Part shown: positions 1 through 11,922 of the stretch, in pieces
Layout of the letters: the number at the start of each line of letters is the position of its first letter
Numbering within the stretch: the stretch's first letter is position 1
Assembly (NCBI GenBank): GCA_000226015.1
Contig: JH156524.1
Location: 6,415 to 70,414 of the forward strand
DNA: 64,000 bases
Direction of reading: 5' to 3'
From: Mnemiopsis leidyi
Taxonomy: Eukaryota; Ctenophora; Tentaculata; Lobata; Bolinopsidae
The notes under the pieces: generated by a model
What the model was told of the DNA's origin: nothing
Database searches by the model: none
Seen by the model: only the letters and a program-made list of their open reading frames with translations
Program-made: the position numbers and the translations under genes

Positions 1-760
1 AGATGGATAATCGATGAATCATCGATGATCAAAGGTGTATATTGATTATTCGAGTATTATAAAAAACATATCGATAATTGAAATCATCGATGATTTCAAT
101 AATCGATGAGTTCAATCATCGATGATTCCTTATGTCAAAGAATAGGCTGAAGTATGGGTAGGAAGATGAGGATAAGCTAATATAACTGATTATAAGTTGT
201 GGGGTTAAAACATAAAATAATATAAGTTTGTTCTTCATGAAATAAATCATCGATGATCATTGATGACCATCGACGATCAGCGATCGTGATAAAAATCATC
301 TACAATGAAAAGAAATCGTTTTCTTGATCATCGATAAATCATTGATAATCGGCTTTATTCCATTTCTCGCCTATCTAAACATGCTACAGCTTATTCTTTG
401 ACATAAGAAATCGTTAATGATTTCAATAATCGATTATTTCAATCATCGATGATTTCAATTATCGATGAATTTTTATAATAATCGATGATCAATATACACC
501 TTTGATCATCGATTATTCATCGATTATTGGGAAAATCAATGATGATAATATTCTGCAACAAATTATAATCGCTGATCAGCATTGATCTTCGATGATCATC
601 GAATTGTATTTCCTCCAAAATTATGATCAATGTTGATCAAATACGATCATGAGTTCCGTTGATCATCGATGGGCCAATTATTAACACCGCTTATGATGAT
701 CAATACACGATCATCGATTAATCATCGATGATCAATATTGATTTTGAAAAAACTTTTAAA
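1..760. repeat. Fold-back repeat field built on ATCGATGATC
   Basis: This stretch is packed with degenerate copies of ATCATCGATGATC, itself a palindrome. At larger scale bases 1 to about 165 reappear inverted at about 370-531: the string CAAAGGTGTATATTGATTAT near 34 returns as its reverse complement near 483-502, and TATGTCAAAGAATA near 132 returns inverted near 400. The arms are separated by roughly 200 bases. Looser ATCGATGAT motifs continue to about 735. This is a long inverted repeat of fold-back type, possibly a non-autonomous DNA element or satellite. The left arm starts at the window edge, so the true end may lie outside. No coding sequence seen. Confidence 0.75.
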
Positions 761-3700
761 TGCATATGCCATTAACTTTGATCAGACCTTGAATCATACT
801 GCGTGTAAATAATAGTAAAATAAACTTGAACAACAAACAACTGTAGTTTGACTAGAAGCAGATAATATAGCTGTGAGTTGTGGTTGATAAAACCCCAAAT
901 TTCTTACCGGAGCTAGCGGATCTGGACTGTAGGAGCAGTAACAAGTACAACCTGAGAGCAGAGTTGAACTTAAGATGGAGATACTCTTATAAGTCTAACT
1001 CTTAGTTTACTTGCAGTTGCAGTTGTTTTAGTCTGATCAGTATTGCGAAGATGCTTATTACAAAAACAATTGTATGTTGTAGAACAAAAATTATTGAAAA
1101 TATGATAAGTATTAGTATTTGGTATTAGATTTAATTTCATCAATCAATGATTCAATTTAAAAGTGTCATTATGTTACGATTTAATTTAAAATGACATCCA
1201 CAGCTAATTATAATTCTAATTCTATAGCACTTACACATAGGAACTGGAAGATAATCGAATCTGAGTGTTGATTTCCATATAGCACTTGTAACATTAAGGG
1301 CACTGTAAATTTTATATAAGTATGAGGTAAAAACAACTTGTACACCATGACATATTAATTTTAAGGTAATCATAAATCTCAGAAACACTAAATGCCAAAA
1401 AATTGGTGACGTCATGGGTGGACGGCCCCTAACACTAACAAAACGACTCTGAAGACAGTTTCCTGTCTTAACATGGTCTGAATCAAAAGCCAAAGGATGG
1501 CGATCCTGGTCCCCGACGGAGAAGTGCCCTGGGTCCTCGATCAACTGTAAGTGTAATGCAGTATAACTGGTAACACCAACAACTAGAAATAAGCCAAACT
1601 ACGACGGAGGTTAGACAAGCAACTAACTATACAATTACACACAAGATGTGTTGAATATCAACGTGCACAACAAGCACTGATCTGACTTAATTCGAAAAGA
1701 TGTTTGATATGTATCATATATTGGATATATAATCTTCTTAAATCATATATTTTCAAATTCAGTTCAATTTTGTGTCTGTTTTATGTCTGTTGAACTTGAA
1801 CAAAAGGTTGAGATCTAATTAAGAGGCAAATTTAAGAGTCTAAAACGATCAATTAAATTTAATCATCTTAAACGTAAGACCCTGGTTTGAAAAACCGCGA
1901 TGAAATATAAATCAAAGTATATAGTGTTTAAATAGTTTAAAGCTAGTTGTAAAGTAAACTATTAGTATTACTTGTAAAGTAAACTATTACTTGCGGGTGG
2001 ACCTGTGAGTAAGCCGAAGAGGCTATCTTTGTGAAATCTGTGTGTCTGCTTGACAAACTTGATGATCAACTTCAAGTCTGTTTTATGGGCGATCTCTTCC
2101 AAAGTGAGTATCACTATCACTTTGCCAAATATTTACCTGGGGATCTCAGGCTAATCGGAGGGAAACGTAGAGAGAGCCGCGCATCGCCCGGTAACCAAAT
2201 ATATGTAGTCTTATAGTCATGTACGCAACACATTCCCATAGGAAGTGTCGTGCAATGAACAGTGGTGTGCGCCGCCGTGTTCTACCAAAAACGGCGGCGG
2301 CGTGGCCAAAATTAGCGGCGGTGGCGTTCGACGGCCTGTGGTGTGTGGACAATTGGCAGTTTCATATTTTGTGACTCGATAAAATACAATTGGAATTCAT
2401 TGCTCTGGATAAAAGGATTTAAGGTTGCACTAAAGTAAAGATTTTACAGTATTCAAATTCAATTTTTAAGTGCTACATAAAATTAACGTCTCATGAGGGA
2501 CGAAGTTAGTGACTTCGAGCATGTTCCATTAAAAATAGAACTAGAAGTAACTCAAGTAAGCAAGCTCTGTTACTACCTCATTTGCCACAACGGTGAAATT
2601 TCTGGTGTAGTGAAGGACAGCAGACACCGTCTAAAAGATGAAACAGCTGATTTGAAAAGCATACACCTTGTATGACAGCGCGCACCCTCCTGTCATTTTA
2701 TTCCCATATTCGCTTCGAATGAAGGTCGGACGAAGTCAGACAACATACACCTAAGAGTAAGACTAACTACTAAGAGTACACTGGAGAACAATCCGACAGA
2801 GACACACATTACCGGTTCCACTGCAAGAAGATGATGAAGAAAAAACCGATTTATGATTTTACTTCGAGTTCGAATACGATGCAATGGGTCTCGGGCTGCA
2901 AAAATGTATTTTGAGTTTGTGGCATTATGCATATCCTCCTAATAGTCCAAACCAGCTTCAGGTAAGGTTAAATTGGTCTACCCATTTTAAAGTTTTTTCA
3001 AGTTTCTTTTACTTAGTGCTTTTAGAATTTACTTTCGCTACAATAAAATACAACTTGTTTTAAGTGACACAAAGAATTAATATTCTTTATTTTAAATAGT
3101 GTCATCGACAATAAAGCAGGTCACATCTTTAACTGTGAAAATAAGTCATCCGCTGACTCAGCTAGGGAACCCAAATATCTATAAAGAGCAACTAAATTCC
3201 GACTATCAGTTACCCTCACTCGCAATAACGTAACAAAACCTAAATTGACTTATTGATTCTCGACTTATTAAGGTTGCCTCCAAATTCAGAGTAGCCAGCA
3301 ATTCAAGTTCAACACGCTGAGTACCAGAAGCACAAATTTAGGCATATGATAAAAATGTGTCGCCATGTGCATCACTTGGGTCAAATTTAAGCTGAATTTT
3401 GCTTCCGCGTACGCTGAACTTGAACAGCTCAGAAGTTAATCCGTTTAAATTTTAACTTAAAATAGCACCTCGGTCCTAAAAAAATGATTTTTTAAGGAAG
3501 GCGCCCTCATTTGTAACTTAACAGACATCAAGCCAAGCTGCCAGTATAAACCACATCCCATGAATAAAAACTGGTATGAATATTTACCCAATGTAGTGAG
3601 GACCATTTCGGTATTAGATAATCTCTCTCAGAAGCCAGAAAAGTTTAACTTAGAGTATCAACTCCATAAAAATCATAACTCGTTACAAGTATGCGCTAAA

Positions 3701-4346
3701 GTTGGACAGTACGATATCAAAATTACACAGTGCATACAAAAGATAAATTTATCTGAGCTCGTAATCATTTAAATTTTTGGAGCGACTACCCTTTAAAATA
3801 CAAATATTTACAATCATCGTACCCAAAATGAATGCAATTCACGAACACTGAACAGCACACATCGGATACGTCACACAAACGGCATCTGTGAGCCCAGCAA
3901 CTACGGACATAGCAGATGCAAAATAAATAATCCCACCTCAAATCAGTAAGGAACATACAAACATCATCATCACTACCCATCAAATCGCGATCCAGCCCAA
4001 ATCTTTAATCCTGGCAAAATCAACAAAACGTGTACAATCAAGATGATTCCAACTGAAGAAGCGAAAAGAAGAGAACGAACTATAAAAACATCCCACGGGA
4101 AGAACTCGTATCAAAATTCTTGGATAAAATGAATAAATAAAATTGAATCTAAAATCGGGCAAAAAGACGGGAGTCAAACAGGGAATAACAGTTCAGTTAC
4201 ACAATAACTTATATGATGTTTCAGCTACTTTTACGCTTTATCATCTGCTGATCTTTCATCTATCTCTCGACATTGCGGGAGTTCTCGTGGATCAAGATTC
4301 CCCGTCTGTAACAAATTTTTCAATAACCTAACATCCCACTCAATTT
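761..4346. other. Intergenic, no gene supported
   Basis: About 3.6 kb downstream of NUP153. The open frames here (for example 1152-1544 minus and 3560-3772 plus) are short, resemble no family I know and have no convincing splice neighbours. A GC-rich patch at 2258-2345, unlike its AT-rich surroundings, begins CAGTGGTG and repeats GGCGGCGGCG; it could be the end of a hAT-like element, but I see no clear partner end. A dispersed repeat, listed separately, sits at 2665-2745. The 3' UTR of NUP153 probably occupies some of the right-hand part. Confidence 0.5.
2665..2745 (+). repeat. Dispersed GC-rich repeat, isolated copy
   Basis: The block runs from GACAGCGCGCACCCTCC through TTCGCTTCGAATGAAGGTCG to AAGTCAGACAAC. 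Very similar blocks occur 17 kb away at about 19244-19320 (same strand) and at about 19820-19890 and 19925-19995 (opposite strand). Shared landmarks are GCGCGC plus ACCCTCC, TTTATT, CGAATGA and GGTCGGAC-AAG-TC-GACAA. It looks like a short interspersed or MITE-type unit of about 70 bases. Short open frames across it are by-products of the repeat. Confidence 0.6.
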
Positions 4347-6711
4347 TCATCGTTTAGTTCTTCTCACGGCTTTCTTAATTCGCCGGCCGGTAGTCGAACT
4401 GGTGACTGGGTTAAACATGTTATTGTTCTGGGTAGGAGTAGCAGCCTGAGGACTTCCGAATTGGAAGGCTGCGTTGGTGGGGGTGGCGTTGTTAGCCCCA
4501 AAGTTGAACGAGGGAGTAGGTAGGGCTGGGGAGTTACCGAATGAAGGAGCAGGGGCAGGGGTGCTGGCGTTCGGGTTACCGCCGAATGTGAACGGTTTGT
4601 TTTCCTGGGTGTTAGGAGCTGGGCTGCCGAAATTAAAGCTAGGAGCAGGTGTTGGAGTAGCATTTCCGCCGAACTGGAAGCCGGTGGTGGCTGGTTGGGG
4701 TGGAGTTGGGTTGGAGAAATTAAAACCGGAACTGGCTGGTTGACTTGACCCACCGAAGTTAAAACTGGGCGTATTGTTGCTCGACTGACCGAACGAGGGA
4801 TTACTTTGACCAAAGTTAAATGCAGGAGCTGGACTGGCTGTGTTGTTTGAGCCGAAAGAAGGAGCTGGTGTAGGAGTTGAACCGAAGGCGGGTGCAGGGG
4901 TTGTCGAGCCGAAAGAGGGAGCTGGCGTATTCGTCACTCCACTGGAACCGAAATTGAATCCAGGAGTACTCTGACCTGTTTGGATATTCATTGTTAGACA
5001 CAAAGTTAACAGTTTTACTTTAAGTAAGTTGGAAGAGCTCTCGATGGCATGTACAGTTCGCGATGACAGCCATTAACATTTGAAAATGGCCAAAAAGGGC
5101 GCGCGAATTTCTTAGCGCGCAGCATGAAAACTGTTCCATTAATTGCTTTTCATTCAAACAAAAGGTTCAATGTGTTTGGAATGCTTACAATTTACGCTTT
5201 TGGGGAACGCGCAGCATGCGCCACCGTTTTCCCGGTCCAATACGTCATGTCACGGAAGAGGCGGCGAGTTTTACCACCTTCATAAGTCACCCAAATCTGT
5301 TCTCAGTTATAAGGTGTCTTATTCAGTCATAATGTAGAGAAATTGATTGAATATCGAAGATGTTTTATCGACAAATACAGCTGTCACGCGAGCGCGGCAT
5401 CGCATATCAAAATAATGAATTTAACTAGCTCGAAAACTTACTGTTGTTATTATTAGCACCAAAACTGAAAGTAGGACCGTTGGACGCCGCAGGTTTTTGC
5501 CCGAAACTAAATCCTTTGGGACTCTGACTGGAGGCATCCATGGTGTCCCCAGAATCTGTGCTTGGGGCAGCGGTGGCGCCAAACTGGAAAGCTGGAGTGT
5601 TGGATTTGGGGACAGGAGTTCCGCCAAAGTTGAACGCAGGAGCAGCTCCGGCTGTCGTCTGAAGATAATCACAGAGGTTAGGTCAAAGAAAATAATAATC
5701 ATTAAAGTCATCTCGTTGAATACATGCTAAAGTATTTACATGCCACAGCTTCCATTTACGAATTGTTATACGATATAAGAGGTTCCAACAAAAATCAACC
5801 CACCGTTGTGGAATTAGAAGCTCCAAATTGGAAAGCAGGCTGTGAAGTTGGTGCAGGAGCAGTGCTCCCAAAGTTCAAGCCTGTAGAACTCGCAGTGCTT
5901 GATGGGGCAGAACCCCCAAAGTTGAAACTAGGTGTCGGCTTAGTTCCTGAAGATCCACCAGTGGTGGCAGCACCACCGAAATTGAAAGGCTTGATGGCAT
6001 CAGTAGTAGATGCCGCCGCCGTTGTAGAAGAACTTCCTCCAAAGTTGAAGGCAGGAGCTGCAGAAGTTTTCTCCGATTTATCTTCAGGCTTGTTCCCTCC
6101 GAAGTTGAACTTGGGTGCTGTGTCTGACGTAAAAGAACCAAAGGCCGGTTTGGCTTCCTCCTTGGCCGGGCCTCCGAAGTTAAATGTTGGTTTCACTTCA
6201 GCAGGCTTATCCTCTGTCTTTGGAGCAGCGCCAAAACTAAAGGTAGGCTTCGTTTCTTCTGCTTTCTTCTCAACAGTCGTTTGGCCGAAACTAAAGCCGC
6301 CTTTATCGCTGGCAGAGCTTGTTGAGGCTCCAAAACTAAAAGCAGGCTTGGGAGCAGCTGCTGAACTTTCGGCCGGCTTATCAGATTTCTCCTCTTCCTT
6401 CTGTTGAATCCCGAAGGTAAAACCGCCTTTGTTCTCACTACCACCACTTTTCGTGCCAAAACTGAAACTCGAGCTGAGTTTTATGTCTCCAAACCCAACT
6501 TTGTTGTCACTAGGAGCAGTAGTGTTGCTCAAACCAAACGTGAAGGAAGATTTGGGGGCATCAGTCTTCTCTTCTTTCACATCCTCCGCTTTGACGCCAG
6601 GTTTCAAGTTCTGACAAGCCTTGCACTTGAGATCGGTATCAGAGTTGGTCAGCATGCACATGCTGCAGCTCCAGCCGCTTTGTTTGAAGTTCCCCAACTT
6701 CTGGAACACGC
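4347..6711 (-). CDS. NUP153: NUP153 FxFG-repeat exons 9-11
   Basis: Exons 6711-5804, 5658-5442 and 4975-4347 encode the FG domain, rich in Ser, Thr, Ala, Pro and Lys. FSFG, FTFG, FNFG and FQFG cores recur every 10 to 25 residues. In the family such repeats bind importin and exportin receptors. The last residues are a basic RRIKKAVRRTKR tail. Because the repeats are low in complexity, long open frames also appear in other frames and on the other strand here; these are shadows. Confidence 0.9.
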
Positions 6712-9700
6712 CTGAAACACGAGGAGTGGTGAAATTACTTAGTGGCGGGAAATGTTGTATGTCTCGTTATATACACGGTTTGTAGGTCTCGTTATACACG
6801 GTTTGGCGTACTGTCAATACAGGTTAGTACGGTACATTGCAATGTGGTATAATATGCATTATGCAGGATATTGTGACGTCATTGCCGCTTACATCAAGAA
6901 TTCTTATCCACACTTAAAATTAGGATAGCACTTAGGGGACTTTATTTCATATCTACTTCTGATGTTGAATTGCGATTACACTGCGTATCGAGTACGTTAC
7001 ATAACATGTATCTACGTTTATGTGTACAATCAGACATATGTACGAATATACATGTACACAAACAGATATGTGTACAAATAGACACGTGCACAAACATACA
7101 TTTGTACAAACAGACACACAAAGAAAAACAAAACGTACCAGAAGAAGCAGGTTTCTCAACAGGCTTAGTTCCAGGTTTAGGAGTCTCACAAGCCGAACAT
7201 TTCGTAGAACTATTGTCGTTCTGCAACAAACACGTGTCGCAAGCCCAGCCGCTCTTCTGAGCAAAGGCAGAAAGCGGGTTTGCTGCGGGTTTCTTGTTAC
7301 CACTTGCGGGCTTGTCGGTTTGACAAGCTTGACATTTAGTGAGGTCAGGGGGGTTGGATAACATGCAGGAGTCGCAACTCCAGTTGTCAGCTGACTTCTT
7401 GAACTTAAGAAGAGGGTTACTCATTCCAGATAACTTGTTTACAGGCTCTTTCTCAGCAGCTGAAGATAGTTTTCAGTCGTTATTAAGATTTTTTCAATTT
7501 CTTTTCGTTTTCTTTCATTAATATTGAGATACCAATTTAACCTTATCCGGAGCTTATTTCTGAACTTTACTTATTTGATAAGACAAAGAAATGAGCTAAC
7601 GTTTAGGTTTGGAAGTCTGGCAGGCAGCACACTTGTCGTCTCCGTCCTTGTTTCTAACTAAACACGTGTCACACGACCAACCAGCTGTGGAATTTAGAGA
7701 ATGTCAGTTTTATCTTGAGTTTCTCTTCGTTAAGATTCAGTGAAATTGTGTGTTTTGTTGCATACATATGGTTTGGAGTGTAACCGTTTTCTCATTCTCA
7801 GATTTGTGATGCTTGGAACAGGTTCAAGGTGCGTTACCACTTGCTTATCCTTGACATGCAAGCAAAAAACCCAGGTAAGTAACGATCTCATTAACCTACA
7901 ATTGCATAGTGCTCTATTCTCTACATCATTGTAAGACATTTGATACCGGCTACATACCATGTCCGGTAACCGGTACATATCAAATAACATGATAGGAGGT
8001 GATAAAACTGGTTACGAAATACCTCGGGTTACGTCTCATTAAACCGCATTGATTTGAAACGTAATCACTAACATTTAACGATCAGGTGATATTTTCCATG
8101 TCCTTATCAAAGAAAACGTCCGTGTGTGAGAAGTTGAATGCGCAAGACGGTTCAAGCCGTTAAAACATGGCGATTGGACTGCAAAATATTTGAGCCACTT
8201 TTACTTACACTGCTGTCCGAATGAGAATTTGACCAAAGGATTGGACTTCGTAGTTTCCTTTTCTTCTGATTCTTCTTTGACCTTGCTCAGTCCAAACGAG
8301 AGGGGGTTCTAGGAGAGTTTATAACTTGAAATTTGTCATTTCCTCATATGTCACTTACTCATTTACGATTTTTAAAAAAATTAGCATGATTCTAAGTACG
8401 GGAATGAATGTCTTAGAAAATTGGAACGAGTCACAATAATATGATTTTGCTTGCGACGAGGTTACATAAAAACTCAAACAAATGTCAACAAAATAGGAGC
8501 AGACAACTAACCGCTTTAGCTACTTTAGGAGAGCTGGCAGGTTTCATGGGTGTGATAGGAGCACGTTTGATACCGAGGGGAGAGTGAGAGAAGATGCCAG
8601 GTAGCTCCAGTGAAGGGTTGGGAGCCTCGCAGCCACTACATCTGGTCATGGCGCTGGGGTTACTCAGCTTACACGGCACACACCTCCAGCTACCTGAGGT
8701 GGTGAAACTTATATTTCAGATCCTAAAGGTTGGAAGTAACTATGTAGTTAGCTTGACGGCTGACAAACATGTCACTCGCAACAATAGATATTATTTACAG
8801 CTAAAGTCAAGGATTTATTAAGAACAGCATTCTCAGGGATGGGTCGCAAATCTTTTTTTATCACGTGACACCTTAACTTGAAATTTACTAGTAGATTTGA
8901 CTCACATTTGACAATCGCTGTTTCATGACACAACAAAAATGTTACCCTTACCTGGATATACTGTTCAGTACATCAAATGTTAAACACCGTATAAATAATT
9001 ACGTTACTGTACTCACCAGGTGGTTCCTGAGCTGCTATCTTGACTTTTCCCTCGTCCTCCTCTGAGACCTCCTCTCTAGCTCTCTTCAGCACGTCCTCCA
9101 CACTAAGGGACTTGTTGGCACTCTTGTTCCCTGACGCACTGCCTGGCGCGCCGAAACTAAACTCAGCACCGTCCGTCAATGAAGTCGAGCTGATGACGGA
9201 GTTTGTCACGGATATCGGAGCTGAGAAACTGAAACTGCTGTCCGAACTGGACTGATCAGGACTCGGACTCTTTCTCTTGATGAGAGGTGAGATATTGCTG
9301 GTTAGGGTACTTTTTATAGCGTCCTTCAGAGAGACCGTGTCTTTCTGGTGAGTAGGAGTTTGGTTCACAATCTTGATCGGTTTGTGGTCGGTGTTGTTTT
9401 CAATCACGATCGGTTTAAAGTCTAGTTTGGGGACAGAAACTGTCTCAAAATCTGGGACTACCAGCTCATCGTCCTCTTCTTCCTTTATGCGGGAGTAGTG
9501 GTTGGTCTTCTCTCGCTTTATCTTCCCGCCAAATGAAGCATAGGAAACACCTGATGTGTTGATGTCCGGTTTTTCCTGCTTTTCTAAAGGAGTCGAAGTT
9601 AAACTTCTGATAGGAACCGAACGTTCAGATTTGTAGGGCTGGAGGTGTTGGGGGGTGGAGGGACGAGACAAGGAAAGAGGGGTTGACGCGCGCGAACACG

Positions 9701-11922
9701 GCCGAGATGAGGGGGTGCTGGGACGGGATGAAGGCAGGTGACCTAGAGGACGGGACAGTGATTCCAGCTGTTCGAGAATCTTCTTAGCAGTGTTGCTCGT
9801 CACTCCCGGTCGAATAGTAGCCCGAGAGATGGGTTTTACCTTGATGGGTTTCTTGTCGTCCTTGACTGGGGTATTGCTTACAGATCGGTTGTGAAGGAGA
9901 GTTCTCTGGAGAGAGTTACCGCCGAACGAAACTCGTGTTCTGTTGGTGAAGGGAGAGGAGTTGGGCCGTGCTAGTGACTTGTTGTGAATGGAGATGGAAC
10001 TGAGATTGGGAGACTTGCTGGGTGTGTTAAAGGCAGCTACACTGAAGGAATATTTCTCTTTTACAGCTGGTCTTATCGTGCTCCACTTTATTTCTCCCAA
10101 TGTTTCCTCTAGAACGTTGCTCTTGTTTGCACTTGCGTTTACGTCAGTCATGTCCAAAATCTGTAAGAAGTGAAAGTTAAATTTTGAGATAGGGCCGGAC
10201 CAAGCTTTGGCACGAGGCCAACAAAATTTGGCATTGGATTGCAGAACGTACCCCAGTGCGGACTGTTACGTTGAGTGATGAGTCATGCATTGTACCACGC
10301 CAGTGCGAGTTTTCTTAATTAAGAGCTGGTCAAGTACGATTATATACTTTAATTAATGGGCTCAATATATCAGGAAAAATGTGTTAAAAAATAGTGTTAT
10401 AAGCATATTTTGACAGCTCACAGGAAACTGCTAAAAGAATAATTTAGTAAAACATTTAACGTTAAAGTAACGTAGAGAAAACTAACAGATGGAGTTGCGG
10501 GTCGAGGTTTTGCAGGAATCCTCTCGGCCGTGAAAGGCAGTGTTGGCTGAGGCTTTATTTCAGTGATTGGGAGGGACAGGGACTTGAGGGTCTTCTTGAA
10601 TTCTTCAGGTCCTTTTTCATCAGCTGCTTGTACCTGAACAGAAAGATGATTTAAAATGGTCCTTGCGATGCTTCATTTGAAATTAGCATCAAGCCAGAGT
10701 CAATTTTTGTCATTAAATGGTAAATCAGTTGGTAACTTGGTGGTTTTTTAGTGACATCAAACCAATACTTCTAATCGAATTGTTGCATTGCAAACAATTT
10801 TGTGAATGTGATATTATCACTTAATCACTGATTTAAACAGACACAGTCAGAATTAATCTATTTTGATGAATATTATGTACACATTTATATCTAGACACAT
10901 AGAAAATTCTAGCATCAAAAAGTTAATCAGACCTCGATCAAGACCCTAATACATAATCTTTATCAGGAGTAAAAGATTTCTATTTTAAACTTTTATCCTG
11001 AATTAATTAGGGGGGGGGGGGGGGGGGGTAANATGACCACGATTTTTGTACCATTTGGCCTACGTCGGGTGTCATGGTCAAATGGTCAACAATTTTTGAC
11101 CATGACCATGGCCAAAATTTCAAAATTGCCGTGGTCAAATGGTCAAAATTACCATTGACCATGGGTAAATTCCAGGGTGTCATGGTCATGGTCAATTTTT
11201 TTGACCATTGACCATGGGGTAAATTTCAGGGTGTCATGGTCATGGTCAGTGCCTTACCCCCCCCTAATTATTCGAGAAAAATAATTTGAAAACTTTGCCC
11301 AACGATGACCTGAATTCAATAATTTTCTGTTGGAGTTGAAAGGACATTTTCAATGTTGTAGATTAAATTCAGTGTGTGAAGCTGAATCGAAAAAACATCC
11401 TGATCTTCAATTTAGCTTGACCTCAAAATTCTGAATTAAGATTTTGAATTTCTTGAGCAACTTTTGTCCGACTTAAAATTTAATTTAGACTATAAATTTA
11501 AGGTACCGTCGGTACAATTAGAGGCACTTTTCTGTAGGGGTGACTCTAACTATAAATTATTACCTCTGCAACTGTCTGTTCCAAAGCATCTGTAACACTG
11601 GTTGTTTGCGGTGGTCTCAAAACAAGATCCTTCAGCCATCCTGGCGTCACTGGTGTGATCAGCTCCTTCACTCGTGCTAGCACACCCTTATACCAGAAGG
11701 AATTATTCAACTATTTATATTGTTGTTATAACTAAATTTAGCACTTAATGAAATTGGAATGCCTAAAGCAAAATTAGCAAGAAGTATGATGTGAAAGAAG
11801 AAGTAACTTACCCGACTGGAAGAAGGTCGTTCATATGGTTTGGATACGCTGTGTTTCTTTGTTACAGGCTTGACTTTACCAGGGCCAGGACTTTTGGGAC
11901 GACCTTCGGGCTGGTCCACCAT
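4347..11922 (-). CDS. NUP153: Nuclear pore complex protein Nup153 (11 exons)
   Basis: This is the nuclear-basket nucleoporin that anchors the basket and binds transport receptors. Exons in coding order: 11922-11812, 11686-11564, 10633-10487, 10160-9017, 8693-8512, 8308-8209, 7684-7601, 7459-7139, 6711-5804, 5658-5442, 4975-4347. All junctions have AG/GT borders and phases agree throughout, giving about 1,321 aa (human is about 1,475). Order seen: basic N-terminus, a segment with VTPGWLKDLV as in the family's pore-targeting region, a Ser/Pro-rich middle, five RanBP2-type zinc fingers, then about 580 residues of FxFG/FG repeats. It ends in GRRIKKAVRRTKR, matching the basic C-terminus of vertebrate Nup153. 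The first true ATG is at 11922; the open frame extends a few codons upstream without another ATG. Gene identity is very secure; single borders are read by eye. Confidence 0.93.
7005..7125. repeat. Degenerate GTACA-rich minisatellite in NUP153 intron 8
   Basis: About 120 bases of imperfect repeats of a unit like GTACAAACAGACATAT, drifting in period between about 14 and 20 bases. It lies immediately downstream of the donor of NUP153 exon 8 (GTACGT at 7138-7133). Reading through it extends the exon frame, which is why a longer open frame appears here. Confidence 0.6.
7139..8693 (-). CDS. NUP153: NUP153 zinc-finger exons 5-8
   Basis: Four exons (8693-8512, 8308-8209, 7684-7601, 7459-7139) carry four of the five RanBP2-type fingers, each W-x-C-x2-C-x(10,11)-C-x2-C with an Asn between the Cys pairs. 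Finger 1 starts SWRCVPC, finger 2 GWSCDTC, finger 3 NWSCDSC and finger 4 GWACDTC. The fifth, GWSCSMC, opens the next exon at 6711. These domains bind Ran in the family. Fingers 3 and 4 share one exon while 1, 2 and 5 sit on their own exons. Introns around fingers 2 to 5 all have phase 1 borders, which would allow finger duplication without loss of frame. Human Nup153 has four fingers, so one is extra here. Confidence 0.88.
9017..10160 (-). CDS. NUP153: NUP153 exon 4, Ser/Pro-rich middle region
   Basis: This is the largest exon, 1,144 nt, entered in phase 0 and left in phase 1. It encodes about 381 residues of low-complexity Ser/Pro/Lys sequence. It includes SRATIRPGVTSNTAKKILEQ, a stretch also recognisable in vertebrate Nup153 (the TAKRILQSLE-type motif before the zinc fingers). 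Two isolated FG motifs, SFGG and SFGAP, precede the acidic end. The acceptor is a pyrimidine tract ending ACAG at 10161; the donor is GTGAGT at 9016. Confidence 0.85.
11001..11273. repeat. Element with poly-G/poly-C inverted ends in NUP153 intron 2
   Basis: The left end reads TTAATTA followed by 19 G (11010-11028). The right end reads 8 C (11257-11264) followed by TAATTA, so the ends are inverted copies. Inside are palindromic TGGTCA/TGACCA motifs and an approximately 54-bp direct repeat: GACCATGGGTAAATTCCAGG near 11156 and GACCATGGGGTAAATTTC near 11210. One base at 11032 is N, as expected next to a long G run. It looks like a small non-autonomous DNA element or fold-back unit. The TAATTA at both ends may be target duplication or part of the inverted repeat. 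Confidence 0.6.

Noticed and set aside
1152-1544. 130-codon minus-strand frame
   Set aside because: No recognisable domain, no splice partners, composition like random AT-rich sequence.
5724-6407. 227-codon open frame on the plus strand across NUP153 exon 9
   Set aside because: It is the antisense of the low-complexity FxFG repeats; the minus-strand reading is a clear nucleoporin and the antisense protein has no features.
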